Of a DNA stretch of 64,000 nucleotides, positions 9,055 to 16,743 are shown piece after piece. Source of the DNA: CAIOYC01 sp038327995 (GTDB taxonomy: Bacteria > Pseudomonadota > Alphaproteobacteria > Caulobacterales > Caulobacteraceae). The notes under the pieces are model-generated. The model was not told the origin of the DNA. It did not search any database and was given only the letters and a program-made list of their open reading frames with translations. A program made the translations under genes and the position numbers. The stretch lies in contig JBBQLP010000003.1 in NCBI GenBank assembly GCA_038327995.1, positions 30,925 through 94,924 of the forward strand, written 5' to 3'. The first letter of the stretch is position 1. Each line of letters begins with the position of its first letter.

Positions 9055-9300
9055 TTAACGCCGCGCCAGAAGAATGCCCAGGATAAGACCGGCGGCGAAG
9101 GCGGATGCCGCGGAGACCCCTATGGCGATGAAGGGCTTGGTCTGCACCGTATCGCGCAGCACGTCGGTCTGATCGACCGCCCATTCGCGCGCGGCCGCCG
9201 CCCGTTCCTCGACGGCTCGCCGAAGCTCCGCCGCCCGATCCGCAGCCGCCTGCGCGGCCTCGCTGACAAACTGGTCGGCGTCGTCCATGGCTTCGTTCAT
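9055..9300 (-). CDS. DUF883 / ElaB-YqjD-like membrane-anchored protein
   Basis: An 81-residue protein with an Ala/Glu/Arg-rich amphipathic helix (about 5-50) followed by a C-terminal hydrophobic anchor, GVSAASAFAAGLILGILLARR near residues 61-81. This is the layout of ElaB/YqjD, stress-linked inner-membrane proteins that can associate with ribosomes. I chose the ATG at 9300 because GGAGAG lies just upstream; the ATG at 9348 lacks a Shine-Dalgarno sequence. It is convergent with the EF-hand gene and lies downstream of phyR in the same direction. A weak EcfG-like element (GGAAC with a poor -10) is seen at 9355-9379. Confidence 0.7.
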   Translation of the reverse strand: MNEAMDDADQFVSEAAQAAADRAAELRRAVEERAAAAREWAVDQTDVLRDTVQTKPFIAIGVSAASAFAAGLILGILLARR

Positions 9301-9386
9301 TGCTCTCTCCACAGTGGGAATGACGGCTGGATGCAGCGCCAAGTTCATGCTGTGAATACCGGAGAGCCGCCGGGGTTCCTATCTTT

Positions 9387-10163
9387 TCAGGACGCTTGGC
9401 GATGCTGCTCGACTGGCGTGTGAAAGAACAGCGCCTGCGCCACCAGGGCCTTCACCGCTTCCTCGCGGAAAGGCTTGGTGATCAGAAAGGCCGGTTCCGG
9501 TTTATCGCCTGTTAGCAGGTGCTCGGGAAAGGCTGTGATGAAGATCACCGGAATATCGAAATCGTTCAGGATTTCCCGCGTCGCCTCGATGCCATTTGAG
9601 CCGTCCGCCAACTGGATATCAGCAAGCACCAGCCCGGGCTCGCTCTGTCGGGCGAGGGCGACCGCTTCCTGATGGGTCGCGGCGGTTCCAACTACCGTAT
9701 GGCCAAGTTCGCGAACGACCCGCGTCAGGTCCAGGGCAATGATGGGTTCGTCTTCGATGATCAGGACCTTGCTCAGAAGTTGCTGATCGATGTCCTCTTC
9801 GGCGTCAGAGAGATGCTGGGCAAACACGGCGGCGGATACATCGAGTACCTGGGCCGCTTCGGGTGAACTAAACCCCTCCATTCCCACAAGCAGGAGGGCT
9901 GCGCGGCGGAAGGGTTGCAAACCTTGCAATCGGCGATCCGCGCCCGATTCCTCGGGAACACCGGCCGCCGTACCGGTCCAGACCTTGTGCAGCGTGCGAT
10001 AGAGCGCCACGCGAAGCGGCAATTTGGGATCGAGGTGCAGCGCGCCGCCAAGGAGGCCTTCCATCGCCGTCCGCACAAGATCATCGCCAACGGCCTGAGA
10101 TCCCGTCAACGCCCGCGCGTAGCGTCTCAGATAAGGCGCCTGCCTTGCGATCTGTTTCGGCAT
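9387..10163 (-). CDS. phyR: General stress response regulator PhyR
   Basis: A 258-residue protein with the inverted PhyR layout. An N-terminal sigma-like region (about 1-125), with AEGLLGG-like and SPEAAQVLDVS helices, is followed by a C-terminal receiver with the acidic pair at E137/D138, phosphoacceptor D182 in LADIQLADGSNG and K230. Phosphorylated PhyR sequesters the anti-sigma factor NepR and so frees the ECF sigma factor EcfG/SigT. I chose the ATG at 10163, preceded by GGGGGAG; longer frames to 10256 add no conserved sequence. The upstream region holds a perfect EcfG promoter, so positive autoregulation is likely. No ecfG gene or cognate HWE kinase is adjacent. Confidence 0.93.
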   Translation of the reverse strand: MPKQIARQAPYLRRYARALTGSQAVGDDLVRTAMEGLLGGALHLDPKLPLRVALYRTLHKVWTGTAAGVPEESGADRRLQGLQPFRRAALLLVGMEGFSSPEAAQVLDVSAAVFAQHLSDAEEDIDQQLLSKVLIIEDEPIIALDLTRVVRELGHTVVGTAATHQEAVALARQSEPGLVLADIQLADGSNGIEATREILNDFDIPVIFITAFPEHLLTGDKPEPAFLITKPFREEAVKALVAQALFFHTPVEQHRQAS

Positions 10164-10237
10164 GGCTCCCCCGGGCTCCCGCGTCACCACTGGCGCGGCG
10201 GAACCCTTGGACCGCTTGACGCCGATGGACGTCGCTA

Positions 10238-10262
10238 AACGGTCCAGTCCCTTCAAAGTTCC
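10238..10262 (-). promoter_or_regulatory. EcfG/SigT-type promoter of phyR
   Basis: On the minus strand GGAAC (10262-10258) is followed after exactly 16 bases by CGTT (10241-10238), matching the alphaproteobacterial general-stress consensus GGAAC-N16/17-CGTT. The predicted transcript would begin near 10230, about 65 bases before the phyR ATG. Confidence 0.85.
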
Positions 10263-10375
10263 GCCCTTGTTCTACATCCGCAGCCCAGATCAGGTAGTCG
10301 CTGCAACCCGACCATAGCCAAGGCCAAGACCGGCGTCCCCGCGCCTTCCGACGCAGGGCGATTAGCGCGCGATGT

Positions 10376-11035
10376 CTATTGGCCCATCACGTTGCCAATG
10401 ATGTTGATGCCCAGGGAGATGATCATCGTGTTGAAAAAGAATGCAATTGCGGCGTGCACCGTGATCAGGTTGCGAAACCGGCTGGACATGATGTTGAAGT
10501 CCGAAACTTGGCAGGTCGCGCCCACGCAAACCGCCACGTAGATGAAATCGCGGTAGGTGGTCGGTCGTTCGCCGGGAAACTTGATACCACCGTCTTCCTC
10601 CCCGTCCTCGTCACGATCACCGAAATATCGGTGGGTGTAGTGCAGCGTGAACAGGGCCTGCACCACCAGCCAGCTCAACACCAGCGTGGATGCCGACAGG
10701 GCGGCGAGCCACAGCGGGGCAGTGTGGTGATGGCCTCCTTTCGCTTCACGCAGAGCCATGATGATGGCGCCAAGGCTGGCCACTACACAGGCGAGGATAA
10801 GACTCATTAGAACCGCTCGGTTCTCGTCCTCCTGCTTGGCCCGGGCGCGAACCTTGGCCTCATCGTTTACGAGAAAGGCCCAGATCGTCGGCATGAGAAA
10901 GGCGATAGCGGCGACATCCCACCCGATCAGACCCGATGCGCCAGGCATGACTCCAAGTGAAGACGCCGCGCCGCCCGCCACAATCCCGAAGATCGCCGCA
11001 ACAATGTCTCGCAAACGGTATCGGAGAATATCCAT
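10376..11035 (-). CDS. DUF1345 integral membrane protein
   Basis: A 219-residue protein with about five hydrophobic segments. The C-terminal block TYRDFIYVAVCVGAT followed by QVSDFNIMSSRFRN is the hallmark of the DUF1345 family, whose function is unknown. A His-rich patch (GGHHHT) lies in a loop. The start at 11035 is supported by AAGGAG eight to twelve bases upstream; the frame extends to 11206 without added similarity. It sits between phyR and the divergent KGG stress gene, so a stress-linked role is plausible but unproven. Confidence 0.8.
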   Translation of the reverse strand: MDILRYRLRDIVAAIFGIVAGGAASSLGVMPGASGLIGWDVAAIAFLMPTIWAFLVNDEAKVRARAKQEDENRAVLMSLILACVVASLGAIIMALREAKGGHHHTAPLWLAALSASTLVLSWLVVQALFTLHYTHRYFGDRDEDGEEDGGIKFPGERPTTYRDFIYVAVCVGATCQVSDFNIMSSRFRNLITVHAAIAFFFNTMIISLGINIIGNVMGQ

Positions 11036-11126
11036 GAAGTGCACTCCTTGAGCCGAGCGGCGTCCGTGGCCCTGCCAGGATCCCGCGATTCCCTCCATTG
11101 ACTGGAACTGTATTCGCGATGGAGGG

Positions 11127-11151
11127 GGAACCCTGCGAGGCGCGGGCCATT
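11127..11151 (+). promoter_or_regulatory. Possible EcfG-type promoter of the KGG protein gene
   Basis: GGAAC at 11127-11131 is followed after 16 bases by CATT at 11148-11151, one mismatch from CGTT. Distance to the ATG at 11205 is about 54 bases, similar to that of the perfect site upstream of phyR. Weak on its own; the gene family makes it plausible. Confidence 0.4.
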
Positions 11152-11204
11152 TAACCCTCAACGCCGCCAAGCTCAGGCGAATTAGCAACAGGAGCGAGGA
11201 CACC

Positions 11205-11417
11205 ATGGCTCAACAATCGAACGCCTCAGGCACCACTGGTAAATCTAACCGGGGTTTCGCCTCGATGGACCGCGAGAAACAACGGGAAATCGCGCGCAAG
11301 GGCGGTGAAAGCGTCCCTAACGAGAAACGCAGCTTTTCGCAGGATCGAAGTCTGGCGGCGGCCGCGGGCCGAAAAGGTGGAGAGGCGTCGCAAGGGGCGC
11401 GGCGCAAGGTCGATTAG
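11205..11417 (+). CDS. KGG-repeat general stress protein (YciG/con-10 family)
   Basis: A 70-residue, very hydrophilic, Lys/Arg/Gly-rich protein. It carries the stress-induced KGG motif twice: RGFASMDREKQREIARKGG at about 16-34 and AAAAGRKGGEA at about 51-61. Members are small, probably disordered proteins induced in stationary phase or by acid and heat. A candidate EcfG promoter with one -10 mismatch lies upstream (see 11127-11151), and GGAG precedes the start. Its location beside phyR supports membership of the general stress regulon. Confidence 0.85.
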   Translation: MAQQSNASGTTGKSNRGFASMDREKQREIARKGGESVPNEKRSFSQDRSLAAAAGRKGGEASQGARRKVD

Positions 11418-11450
11418 GTCTGACGTTCCTAATCGGGCGTGTGGGTAATC

Positions 11451-11609
11451 TCAGGCGTCGAGAAAGAGTTCCCCGTTCGCAAGAGCCTGTTCCAGCGCGT
11501 CGGTTAGCAGATCCCATTGACCAGGCATCGGTGACGTCACAACGTCCTCGAATAGGACCTTCAAGCCGGAGCATACAGAGCCGACTGCGGGCGGTGATAA
11601 CAAATCCAT
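11451..11609 (-). CDS. Candidate small NepR-like protein (52 codons)
   Basis: In an otherwise gene-free 350-base stretch, the minus strand has a 52-codon frame from ATG 11609 to TGA 11451. The segment LKVLFEDVVTSPMPGQWDLL (residues 16-35), followed by TDALEQAL, resembles the NepR core (L-R-x-x-Y/F-x-x-V-V-x-E-P-V-P-x-x-h-x-x-LL-x-x-L). NepR is the anti-sigma factor that binds EcfG and is bound by phosphorylated PhyR, whose gene is 1.3 kb away. The Shine-Dalgarno sequence is weak (GAAGCGG), and the residue after the first helix is SP rather than EP. It could also be an unrelated short peptide or chance frame. Surrounding bases are AT-richer than the neighbouring genes, and nothing else is recognisable in 11418-11768. 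Confidence 0.4.
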   Translation of the reverse strand: MDLLSPPAVGSVCSGLKVLFEDVVTSPMPGQWDLLTDALEQALANGELFLDA

Positions 11610-11768
11610 CGATTAGGCTTACCGCTTCAACTGCGCGCATATGAAGCAGCAGAATGCGCCTATGGCAACGAGATAAACGGCGCGCGTGTAAATTGTGAAA
11701 TACTGCTCGCCTCATGAGCGACGCGATCTTGGACCTGAACGCGTCTTTCAAAGCGACGATCAAATCGC

Positions 11769-13157
11769 CTAGCCCTTGGCAATCTCCATTCGTACAGCAA
11801 GTCCGGGGCGATTGTCGTCAAGCTTCAATATTCCCCCGTGAAGCTTTGCGCAGGCGACGGCGATAGCCAGCCCGAGCCCCGAACCACCCGGCCCGCGCGC
11901 GGGGTCGAGTCTCACGAATCGTTCCTGAACGTGCCCCTTCTGATCGTCGGGCACTCCGATTCCCGTATCGGCTACGGTGATTTGAATGGTTGGGCCGAGA
12001 TCCTCGACCAGCACCCGGACCTCCACGCCCCGACCCGCGTGGATCGCGACATTGTGCAAAAGGTTTCCGACCGCTTGCCGAAGCAGAGCCTCGTGGACCT
12101 GAGCGACCACCGGTTCCTTGCCCTCCACGACCGTCAGGTTCTGGCCCGCGTCCTCGATGATCGGCGAAAAGACTTCCGCAGTGTCGGCGACGAGAGCGGA
12201 GACGTCGACGTTACGCATCATCTCGCGCGACAGGCCGGTCTCGGCGCGGGCGATGTCCAACATGGCGGAGAGGGTCGCGAGCGTGCGGTCGATCTGCCCG
12301 TGAGCGTCCTCAATGGCGTCCAGACGTTCGTCCTCGCTGGCGCCAGGATGCAGGGCTCGGGCCAGCGCCCCTTTCATGCGGGTCAAGGGCGATCTGAGAT
12401 CGTGAGCCAGACTGTCCGTCACCGTCCGCATCCCAGTCATCAACTCTTCGATCCGTTCCAGCATGGCGTTGAGAGAGACGCTCACGCGCCCGAACGGGTC
12501 ATGCGGATCGGCGATGGATGTGCGGGCCGAAAGATCGCCGCCAGCGATCCTCTCCGCCGTGGCGGCGATAGCATCGACCCGGCGGAGCATCCTCGCGTTG
12601 AGGATATATCCAGCGATCAGACCCGCCACCACCACGATGCCTAGGGCCGCCAGGAACCCGTCCAGGATCGACCGCTCGAACTGACGCAGGTTCGACTGAT
12701 CGCGCCCGACCACCAGGATCGATCCATCCGGCATGATCGTGGTCGCCACGTGCAGTACGGCGGGACGCGGCTTTTTCAGGCGCACGACGGACCAGTCTGC
12801 GTCTACAAACTCGCGTTGATATACCGCGATGTCGCCAGCAAGCGGCGCGCCGTGCTCGCTGAACAGGCCATAGCGCTCCCCCCCCGTAGAAAAGCGCGAG
12901 CGTCGAGCCACCGAGGAGGTAAGACTGGCCAGCCCCTGCTCTTGATCGAGCTCAAGCAGAAGATCACGTTCGGCCAGGGCTTCGGCGCGTTCGCGTTCGA
13001 GAATGATCCGCTCACCCGTGCGATAGACCACGACCAATGCGGCGGCGCTGGCGCCCAGCACCAGCACGACTGCAAAGATAATAAAGGCTGAGGGTTTTAG
13101 GCGCCGCAATTCACCTAACGCCGCACGGATCACATCTCCCCTCCCCGCCTCCGCCAC
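11769..13157 (-). CDS. Sensor histidine kinase (HAMP, HisKA)
   Basis: A 462-residue inner-membrane kinase with transmembrane segments at about 22-45 and 167-186, a roughly 120-residue periplasmic region between them, HAMP at about 187-240, the H-box DSLAHDLRSPLTRM (H252), the N-box NLLHNVAIHAG, G1 DTGIGVP and G2 GGSGLGLAIA. It begins two bases after the stop of the response regulator and forms one operon with it. The dicarboxylate symporter gene diverges on the other side, so control of organic-acid uptake is a reasonable guess. Signal unknown. Confidence 0.92.
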   Translation of the reverse strand: MAEAGRGDVIRAALGELRRLKPSAFIIFAVVLVLGASAAALVVVYRTGERIILERERAEALAERDLLLELDQEQGLASLTSSVARRSRFSTGGERYGLFSEHGAPLAGDIAVYQREFVDADWSVVRLKKPRPAVLHVATTIMPDGSILVVGRDQSNLRQFERSILDGFLAALGIVVVAGLIAGYILNARMLRRVDAIAATAERIAGGDLSARTSIADPHDPFGRVSVSLNAMLERIEELMTGMRTVTDSLAHDLRSPLTRMKGALARALHPGASEDERLDAIEDAHGQIDRTLATLSAMLDIARAETGLSREMMRNVDVSALVADTAEVFSPIIEDAGQNLTVVEGKEPVVAQVHEALLRQAVGNLLHNVAIHAGRGVEVRVLVEDLGPTIQITVADTGIGVPDDQKGHVQERFVRLDPARGPGGSGLGLAIAVACAKLHGGILKLDDNRPGLAVRMEIAKG

Positions 13158-13159
13158 GA

Positions 13160-13843
13160 CTAGGGTGCTTCGGACAGGCGATAACCAACGCCGCGCAGGG
13201 TGTGTAGCAGCGGCATGGCGAAACCGTCGTCGAGCTTTTTACGCAAGCGGCTGATGTGGGTGTCGATGATCGAGGTGTGCGGATCGAATCGGTAGTCCCA
13301 CACCTGTTCCAGCAGCATGGTGCGGGTGACGACCCGGTCCTTGTTGCGCAGGAAATATTCCAAAAGCTTGAACTCGCGTGGCAAAAGGTCGAGCGCCTTG
13401 CCCGAGCGCGTCACCTTGCGCGACAACAGGTCCATCACGAGGTCGGCGCAGCGCAGCACCGTCTCCACCGACTTGCCGCCCCGCCGACGGATCAGGTTCT
13501 CCAGCCGGGCGTGAAGCTCCGAAAAGCCGAACGGCTTGGTCAGGTAGTCGTCGCCGCCCGCGCGCAGGCCGATCACCCGCTCATCCAGTTGCGCCAGCGC
13601 CGAGAGGATCAGGATCGGCGTCTCGACCCCTCCTGCCCGGAGCGCTTTGATGACCGAAAGCCCGTCCATGCCCGGCAACATCCGGTCCATGATCACCGCG
13701 TCGAAGGCGGAGGATGAAGCCAGATAGAGCCCGTCGCGCCCGTCGGCCACGTGCTCGACCGTGAACCCCGCCTCGCGCAGCCCCTTGGCGATGTAGTCAG
13801 CGGTGTCGGCGTCGTCTTCGACCACCAGTATTCTGCCGCTCAT
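13160..13843 (-). CDS. OmpR-family response regulator
   Basis: A 227-residue regulator with a receiver (D53 in VIMDRMLPGMDG, lysine in LTKPFG) and a winged-helix output domain ending in HISRLRKKL and the HTLRGVGYRL wing. It resembles QseB/TctD-type regulators. I chose the ATG at 13843 (MSGRILVVEDD) because AAGGAGA precedes it; the frame runs to 13888 without similarity. It is the first gene of a regulator-kinase operon and is divergent from the symporter gene at 14009, with 165 bases between the two. Confidence 0.92.
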   Translation of the reverse strand: MSGRILVVEDDADTADYIAKGLREAGFTVEHVADGRDGLYLASSSAFDAVIMDRMLPGMDGLSVIKALRAGGVETPILILSALAQLDERVIGLRAGGDDYLTKPFGFSELHARLENLIRRRGGKSVETVLRCADLVMDLLSRKVTRSGKALDLLPREFKLLEYFLRNKDRVVTRTMLLEQVWDYRFDPHTSIIDTHISRLRKKLDDGFAMPLLHTLRGVGYRLSEAP

Positions 13844-14008
13844 ACGGTTCTCCTTACTCAATGCTGGCGTGAACTGCGATTGCGGCACAGAGCGGGCGTC
13901 GAACTCGCAAAGCTGTAAGGCGATCCGCGTCGCCCGTCACCCACCGGTGGCTTGCTTTGGCGGGCGCATCCGGCAAAGGTCGCCCTCTTTCAAGTCAGAG
14001 GCCCGTCC

Positions 14009-15277
14009 ATGTCGCGTCAATTCACGCTCTTCATCCTGCTGGGAATGGTGCTGGGGATCGTCGCGGGCGCGCTGTGCAACGTCACGATCCACGATCCGGC
14101 GCAGTTGAAGGACGCGGCGGGCTATTTCTCGCTGATCACCGACATCTTCCTTCGGCTAATCAAAATGATCATCGCGCCGCTGGTGTTCGCCACCCTGGTT
14201 TCCGGAATCGCCCACATGGGCGACGGCAAGGCAATCGGGCGGATCGGTGCAAAAACTATCGGCTGGTTCCTCCTGGCGTCGATCACCTCATTGGTGCTGG
14301 GCATGGGAATGGTGACGCTGCTGCATCCAGGATCAGGACTTCACCTAGCCATCCCCGCCGCCCCTGTCGCCGCTGCCGGCGGGGTTCAAAGCACCCTGTC
14401 GCTGAAGGATTTCCTGGCGCACGTCTTTCCAAGTTCGGTGGTCGACGCCATGGCCAAAAACGAGATCCTGCAGATCGTGGTCTTTTCCGTGTTCGCCGGA
14501 ACAGCCATCGCGGCTGTGGGCGAGAAGGCGGCAGGGCTGCTGTCGCTGGTAGAGCAACTGGCGCAGGTCATGCTGAAGATGACCAATTACGTTATGCGTT
14601 TCGCCCCGTTTGCGGTGTTCGCGGCGCTGGCCTCGACCGTAGCGACGCAAGGCCTCGGCATCCTGACCACCTATGCCGCCTTTGTGGGGGGCTTCTATGG
14701 CTCGCTGGCGATCCTGTGGGCGCTGCTCATTCTGGCCGGGTTCCTGGTGGTGGGACGCCGCATCGGCGGCCTGATCGGGGCCATTCGCCCGCCTATGCTG
14801 CTGGCTTTCTCCACCGCCAGTTCCGAAGCCGCCTACCCGCGCACGCTTGAGGAGCTTGAGCTGTTCGGTGTCTCTAAACGCATCGCCAGCTTCGTCCTGC
14901 CGCTGGGCTATTCGTTCAATCTGGATGGATCGATGATGTACACCACCTTCGCCACGCTGTTCATCGCCCAGGCCTACGGGATCGATCTGAGCTGGGGGCA
15001 GAAGGCGACCATGCTCTTGATACTGATGGTCACCTCCAAAGGCATCGCCGGAGTGCCGCGCGCCTCACTGGTCGTGATCGCCGCGACCTTGCCGACCTTC
15101 AAGATTCCTGAAGCCGGGCTGGCTTTGATCATTGCCGTGGACCACTTCCTCGACATGGGGCGCAGCGCCACAAATGTGATCGGCAACTCCGTCGCCGCCG
15201 CCGCCGTCGCCCGCTGGGAGCGCGAGCTAGGACCCGCTCGCCCGGCGCTGGACGTGGCAGACCTGCCCGCGGTTTAG
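14009..15277 (+). CDS. Dicarboxylate/glutamate:cation symporter (DAACS family)
   Basis: A 422-residue inner-membrane transporter with about eight transmembrane helices and two re-entrant hairpins. Diagnostic segments are the first serine-rich hairpin STASSEAAYPRTLEEL, LPLGYSFNLDGSMMY in helix 7 (N-x-D-G cation site) and SKGIAGVPRASLVV in hairpin 2. DAACS proteins (DctA, GltP) import C4-dicarboxylates or glutamate with H+ or Na+. I chose the ATG at 14009 (MSRQFTLF), with AGAGG upstream; an in-frame start at 13952 would add a polar stretch before helix 1. It is divergent from a two-component operon that may regulate it. Confidence 0.9.
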   Translation: MSRQFTLFILLGMVLGIVAGALCNVTIHDPAQLKDAAGYFSLITDIFLRLIKMIIAPLVFATLVSGIAHMGDGKAIGRIGAKTIGWFLLASITSLVLGMGMVTLLHPGSGLHLAIPAAPVAAAGGVQSTLSLKDFLAHVFPSSVVDAMAKNEILQIVVFSVFAGTAIAAVGEKAAGLLSLVEQLAQVMLKMTNYVMRFAPFAVFAALASTVATQGLGILTTYAAFVGGFYGSLAILWALLILAGFLVVGRRIGGLIGAIRPPMLLAFSTASSEAAYPRTLEELELFGVSKRIASFVLPLGYSFNLDGSMMYTTFATLFIAQAYGIDLSWGQKATMLLILMVTSKGIAGVPRASLVVIAATLPTFKIPEAGLALIIAVDHFLDMGRSATNVIGNSVAAAAVARWERELGPARPALDVADLPAV

Positions 15278-15406
15278 GCATACCTTCTGTTGTGAGCCTC
15301 GCTTTGGTTTGTAAGAGCGCAATAAAGAAACCCTCAACAGCGCCACTATAATCACCGTGCATGAATGTCTAATTTTCGCCTTATTAGCTGGTCGCTATTT
15401 TTATAG

Positions 15407-15431
15407 GGAACCGTGTTTGATCGAAGTCGTT
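15407..15431 (+). promoter_or_regulatory. EcfG/SigT-type promoter upstream of a hypothetical anchored protein
   Basis: GGAAC at 15407-15411 and CGTT at 15428-15431 are separated by exactly 16 bases, a perfect match to the alphaproteobacterial general-stress consensus. The expected transcript start near 15438 leaves a leader of about 30 bases before the ATG at 15467. The surrounding 15278-15466 stretch is AT-rich and otherwise empty. Confidence 0.8.
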
Positions 15432-15466
15432 CTTATCCCACTATTTAAAAACAACGGGAGGCCGAC

Positions 15467-16063
15467 ATGGTCACCAATACCTTCGACATCAACCAACCAG
15501 TCGTCAATAACGACGCCTCAGATATGTTCGCTCAAAGCTCTGCACTCTACAGCCGCCTGGGCAGCCGTAAGACCAAGACTTCACCTTGGCTGGTGATCGT
15601 GCCCCTTGCGGCGCTGGTTATCGCTGGCGGTGTTGTCCTGGCGACGTCGGCGCCCAAGCATGGCGCGATCCACACCCTTAGCACCACCACCATTACACCG
15701 GCCGCAGCGACTGCTCCCGTCTTGGCGGCGCCCGCCGCGACCACGCCGGTCGTGACGCAGAAGATAAGGACCACTGCGGTTCAGCACATCGTGACCACCA
15801 CTCCGGTCAAGCGAGCCGCTACGGTCACGACCACGACCGTCAAGCGAACGGCGCCCCTAGCGCGAGCTACTGCGCCAATCGCCCGGACCCCCGCACCCAC
15901 AGCGCGCACGGCCCCGGCGATCCCGGACGCGTCGAACCTTCCGCTGACACTCACGCCGGCGCCGATCCAGTCGACGCCCGCCCCAGTAACGGAAGCCGCG
16001 CCGCCGATTATAACCACCCCGGCGCCGGTTACGCCGCCTGCAGCGAGTTCGCCCCCGGGCTAG
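15467..16063 (+). CDS. Hypothetical membrane-anchored Thr/Ala/Pro-rich protein
   Basis: I do not recognise this 198-residue protein. It has a polar N-terminus (1-40), one transmembrane helix (about 41-61, WLVIVPLAALVIAGGVVLA) and a long low-complexity tail rich in Thr, Ala, Pro and Val with Lys/Arg repeats such as TTPVKRAATV and TTTVKRTAPL. The tail is probably disordered and extracytoplasmic, like cell-wall-spanning linkers. GGGAGG lies just before the ATG. It is preceded by a perfect EcfG promoter and followed by a Rho-independent terminator, so it looks like a monocistronic stress-regulon gene. Confidence 0.7.
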   Translation: MVTNTFDINQPVVNNDASDMFAQSSALYSRLGSRKTKTSPWLVIVPLAALVIAGGVVLATSAPKHGAIHTLSTTTITPAAATAPVLAAPAATTPVVTQKIRTTAVQHIVTTTPVKRAATVTTTTVKRTAPLARATAPIARTPAPTARTAPAIPDASNLPLTLTPAPIQSTPAPVTEAAPPIITTPAPVTPPAASSPPG

Positions 16064-16088
16064 AGGGTCCGGTCCATAGATCATTGAA

Positions 16089-16117
16089 GGCCGTCCGGTT
16101 CGCCGGGCGGTCTTTTT
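16089..16117 (+). terminator. Rho-independent terminator
   Basis: The arms GGCCGTCCGG and CCGGGCGGTC (10 bp with two G-U pairs) enclose the tetraloop TTCG and are followed directly by TTTTT. It lies 25 bases after the stop of the anchored hypothetical protein gene. Confidence 0.85.
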
Positions 16118-16166
16118 CGTGGCGCGACCCTATGGCCTGATGTGGTTAGACGTGATGGGATCGGGC

Positions 16167-16517
16167 ATGATCTTCGACGACATTCGCCGCATCGCGCTGG
16201 CCCTGCCGGGGGTTGAGGAGCGCACCAGCTACGGGACCGCCGCCTTCTTCGTCGGCAAGAAGCTTCTGGTGCGGCTAAAGGAAGACGGCCAGGACGTGGT
16301 GTTTCGCATGGGTCTGGACGAGAAAGCGTTTCTGATAGAGGCCGACCCCGCCACCTTTTACGAGACCGATCACTACAGGGGCTGGCCCGCCGTTCTGGCC
16401 CGGCTCGCCATGCTGGACGAGCCCACGGTCTCGCACCTCATAGAGCGGCAATGGCGCGCTTCGGCGCCGAAGAAACTTCTCAAAGCGCTCGAGTCGGGCA
16501 AAGCCGCCGATGCCTGA
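16167..16517 (+). CDS. MmcQ/YjbR family protein
   Basis: A 116-residue cytoplasmic protein with the opening IRRIALALPGVEERTSYGTAAF (about 5-26) and the later ADPATFYETDHYRGWPAVL segment, both characteristic of the MmcQ/YjbR (CyaY-like fold) family, proposed to bind DNA but poorly characterised. I chose the ATG at 16167 because relatives start with M-F-D-D; upstream starts at 16155 and 16119 are possible. Its last eight bases overlap the next gene, so the two are co-translated. Confidence 0.8.
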   Translation: MIFDDIRRIALALPGVEERTSYGTAAFFVGKKLLVRLKEDGQDVVFRMGLDEKAFLIEADPATFYETDHYRGWPAVLARLAMLDEPTVSHLIERQWRASAPKKLLKALESGKAADA

Positions 16518-16743
16518 CGCGCCAGTGGTTGTGGATGCGCGCGGCCATCGCTGCCCTGCGCCGACGCTTCGCCTGCGCCGGGCGATGGAAAACCTGTCGG
16601 CGGGCGAGACGATTGACCTACTGGCCGACGACCCGCTCGCCCGGATCGATGTGCCGCATTTCCTCAATCAGACGGGACACGCCCTGATCTCGGTGCAGAT
16701 CGAAGACGCCGGTTGGCGGTTTCGAGTGCGCAAAGCCGGTTAG
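16510..16743 (+). CDS. TusA-family sulfurtransferase/sulfur carrier
   Basis: A 77-residue protein of the TusA/SirA/YeeD fold. The motif ARGHRCPAPTLRLRRAM at residues 10-26 contains the family C-P-x-P with the sulfur-accepting cysteine at 15. Such proteins relay persulfide sulfur to tRNA thiolation, molybdenum cofactor or other pathways. It overlaps the preceding MmcQ-type gene by eight bases and is convergent with the CoA-transferase gene, overlapping its end by four bases. Confidence 0.88.
   Translation: MPDAPVVVDARGHRCPAPTLRLRRAMENLSAGETIDLLADDPLARIDVPHFLNQTGHALISVQIEDAGWRFRVRKAG

Noticed and set aside
9355..9379. EcfG promoter for the DUF883-like gene
   Set aside because: GGAAC is present on the minus strand, but the -10 at the right spacing reads TATT rather than CGTT; kept only as a hint.
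11317..11763. 148-codon minus-strand frame over the KGG gene and the following gap
   Set aside because: Overlaps a real stress gene and shows Arg/Cys/Pro-rich shadow composition; the smaller NepR-like frame in another phase is the better candidate.
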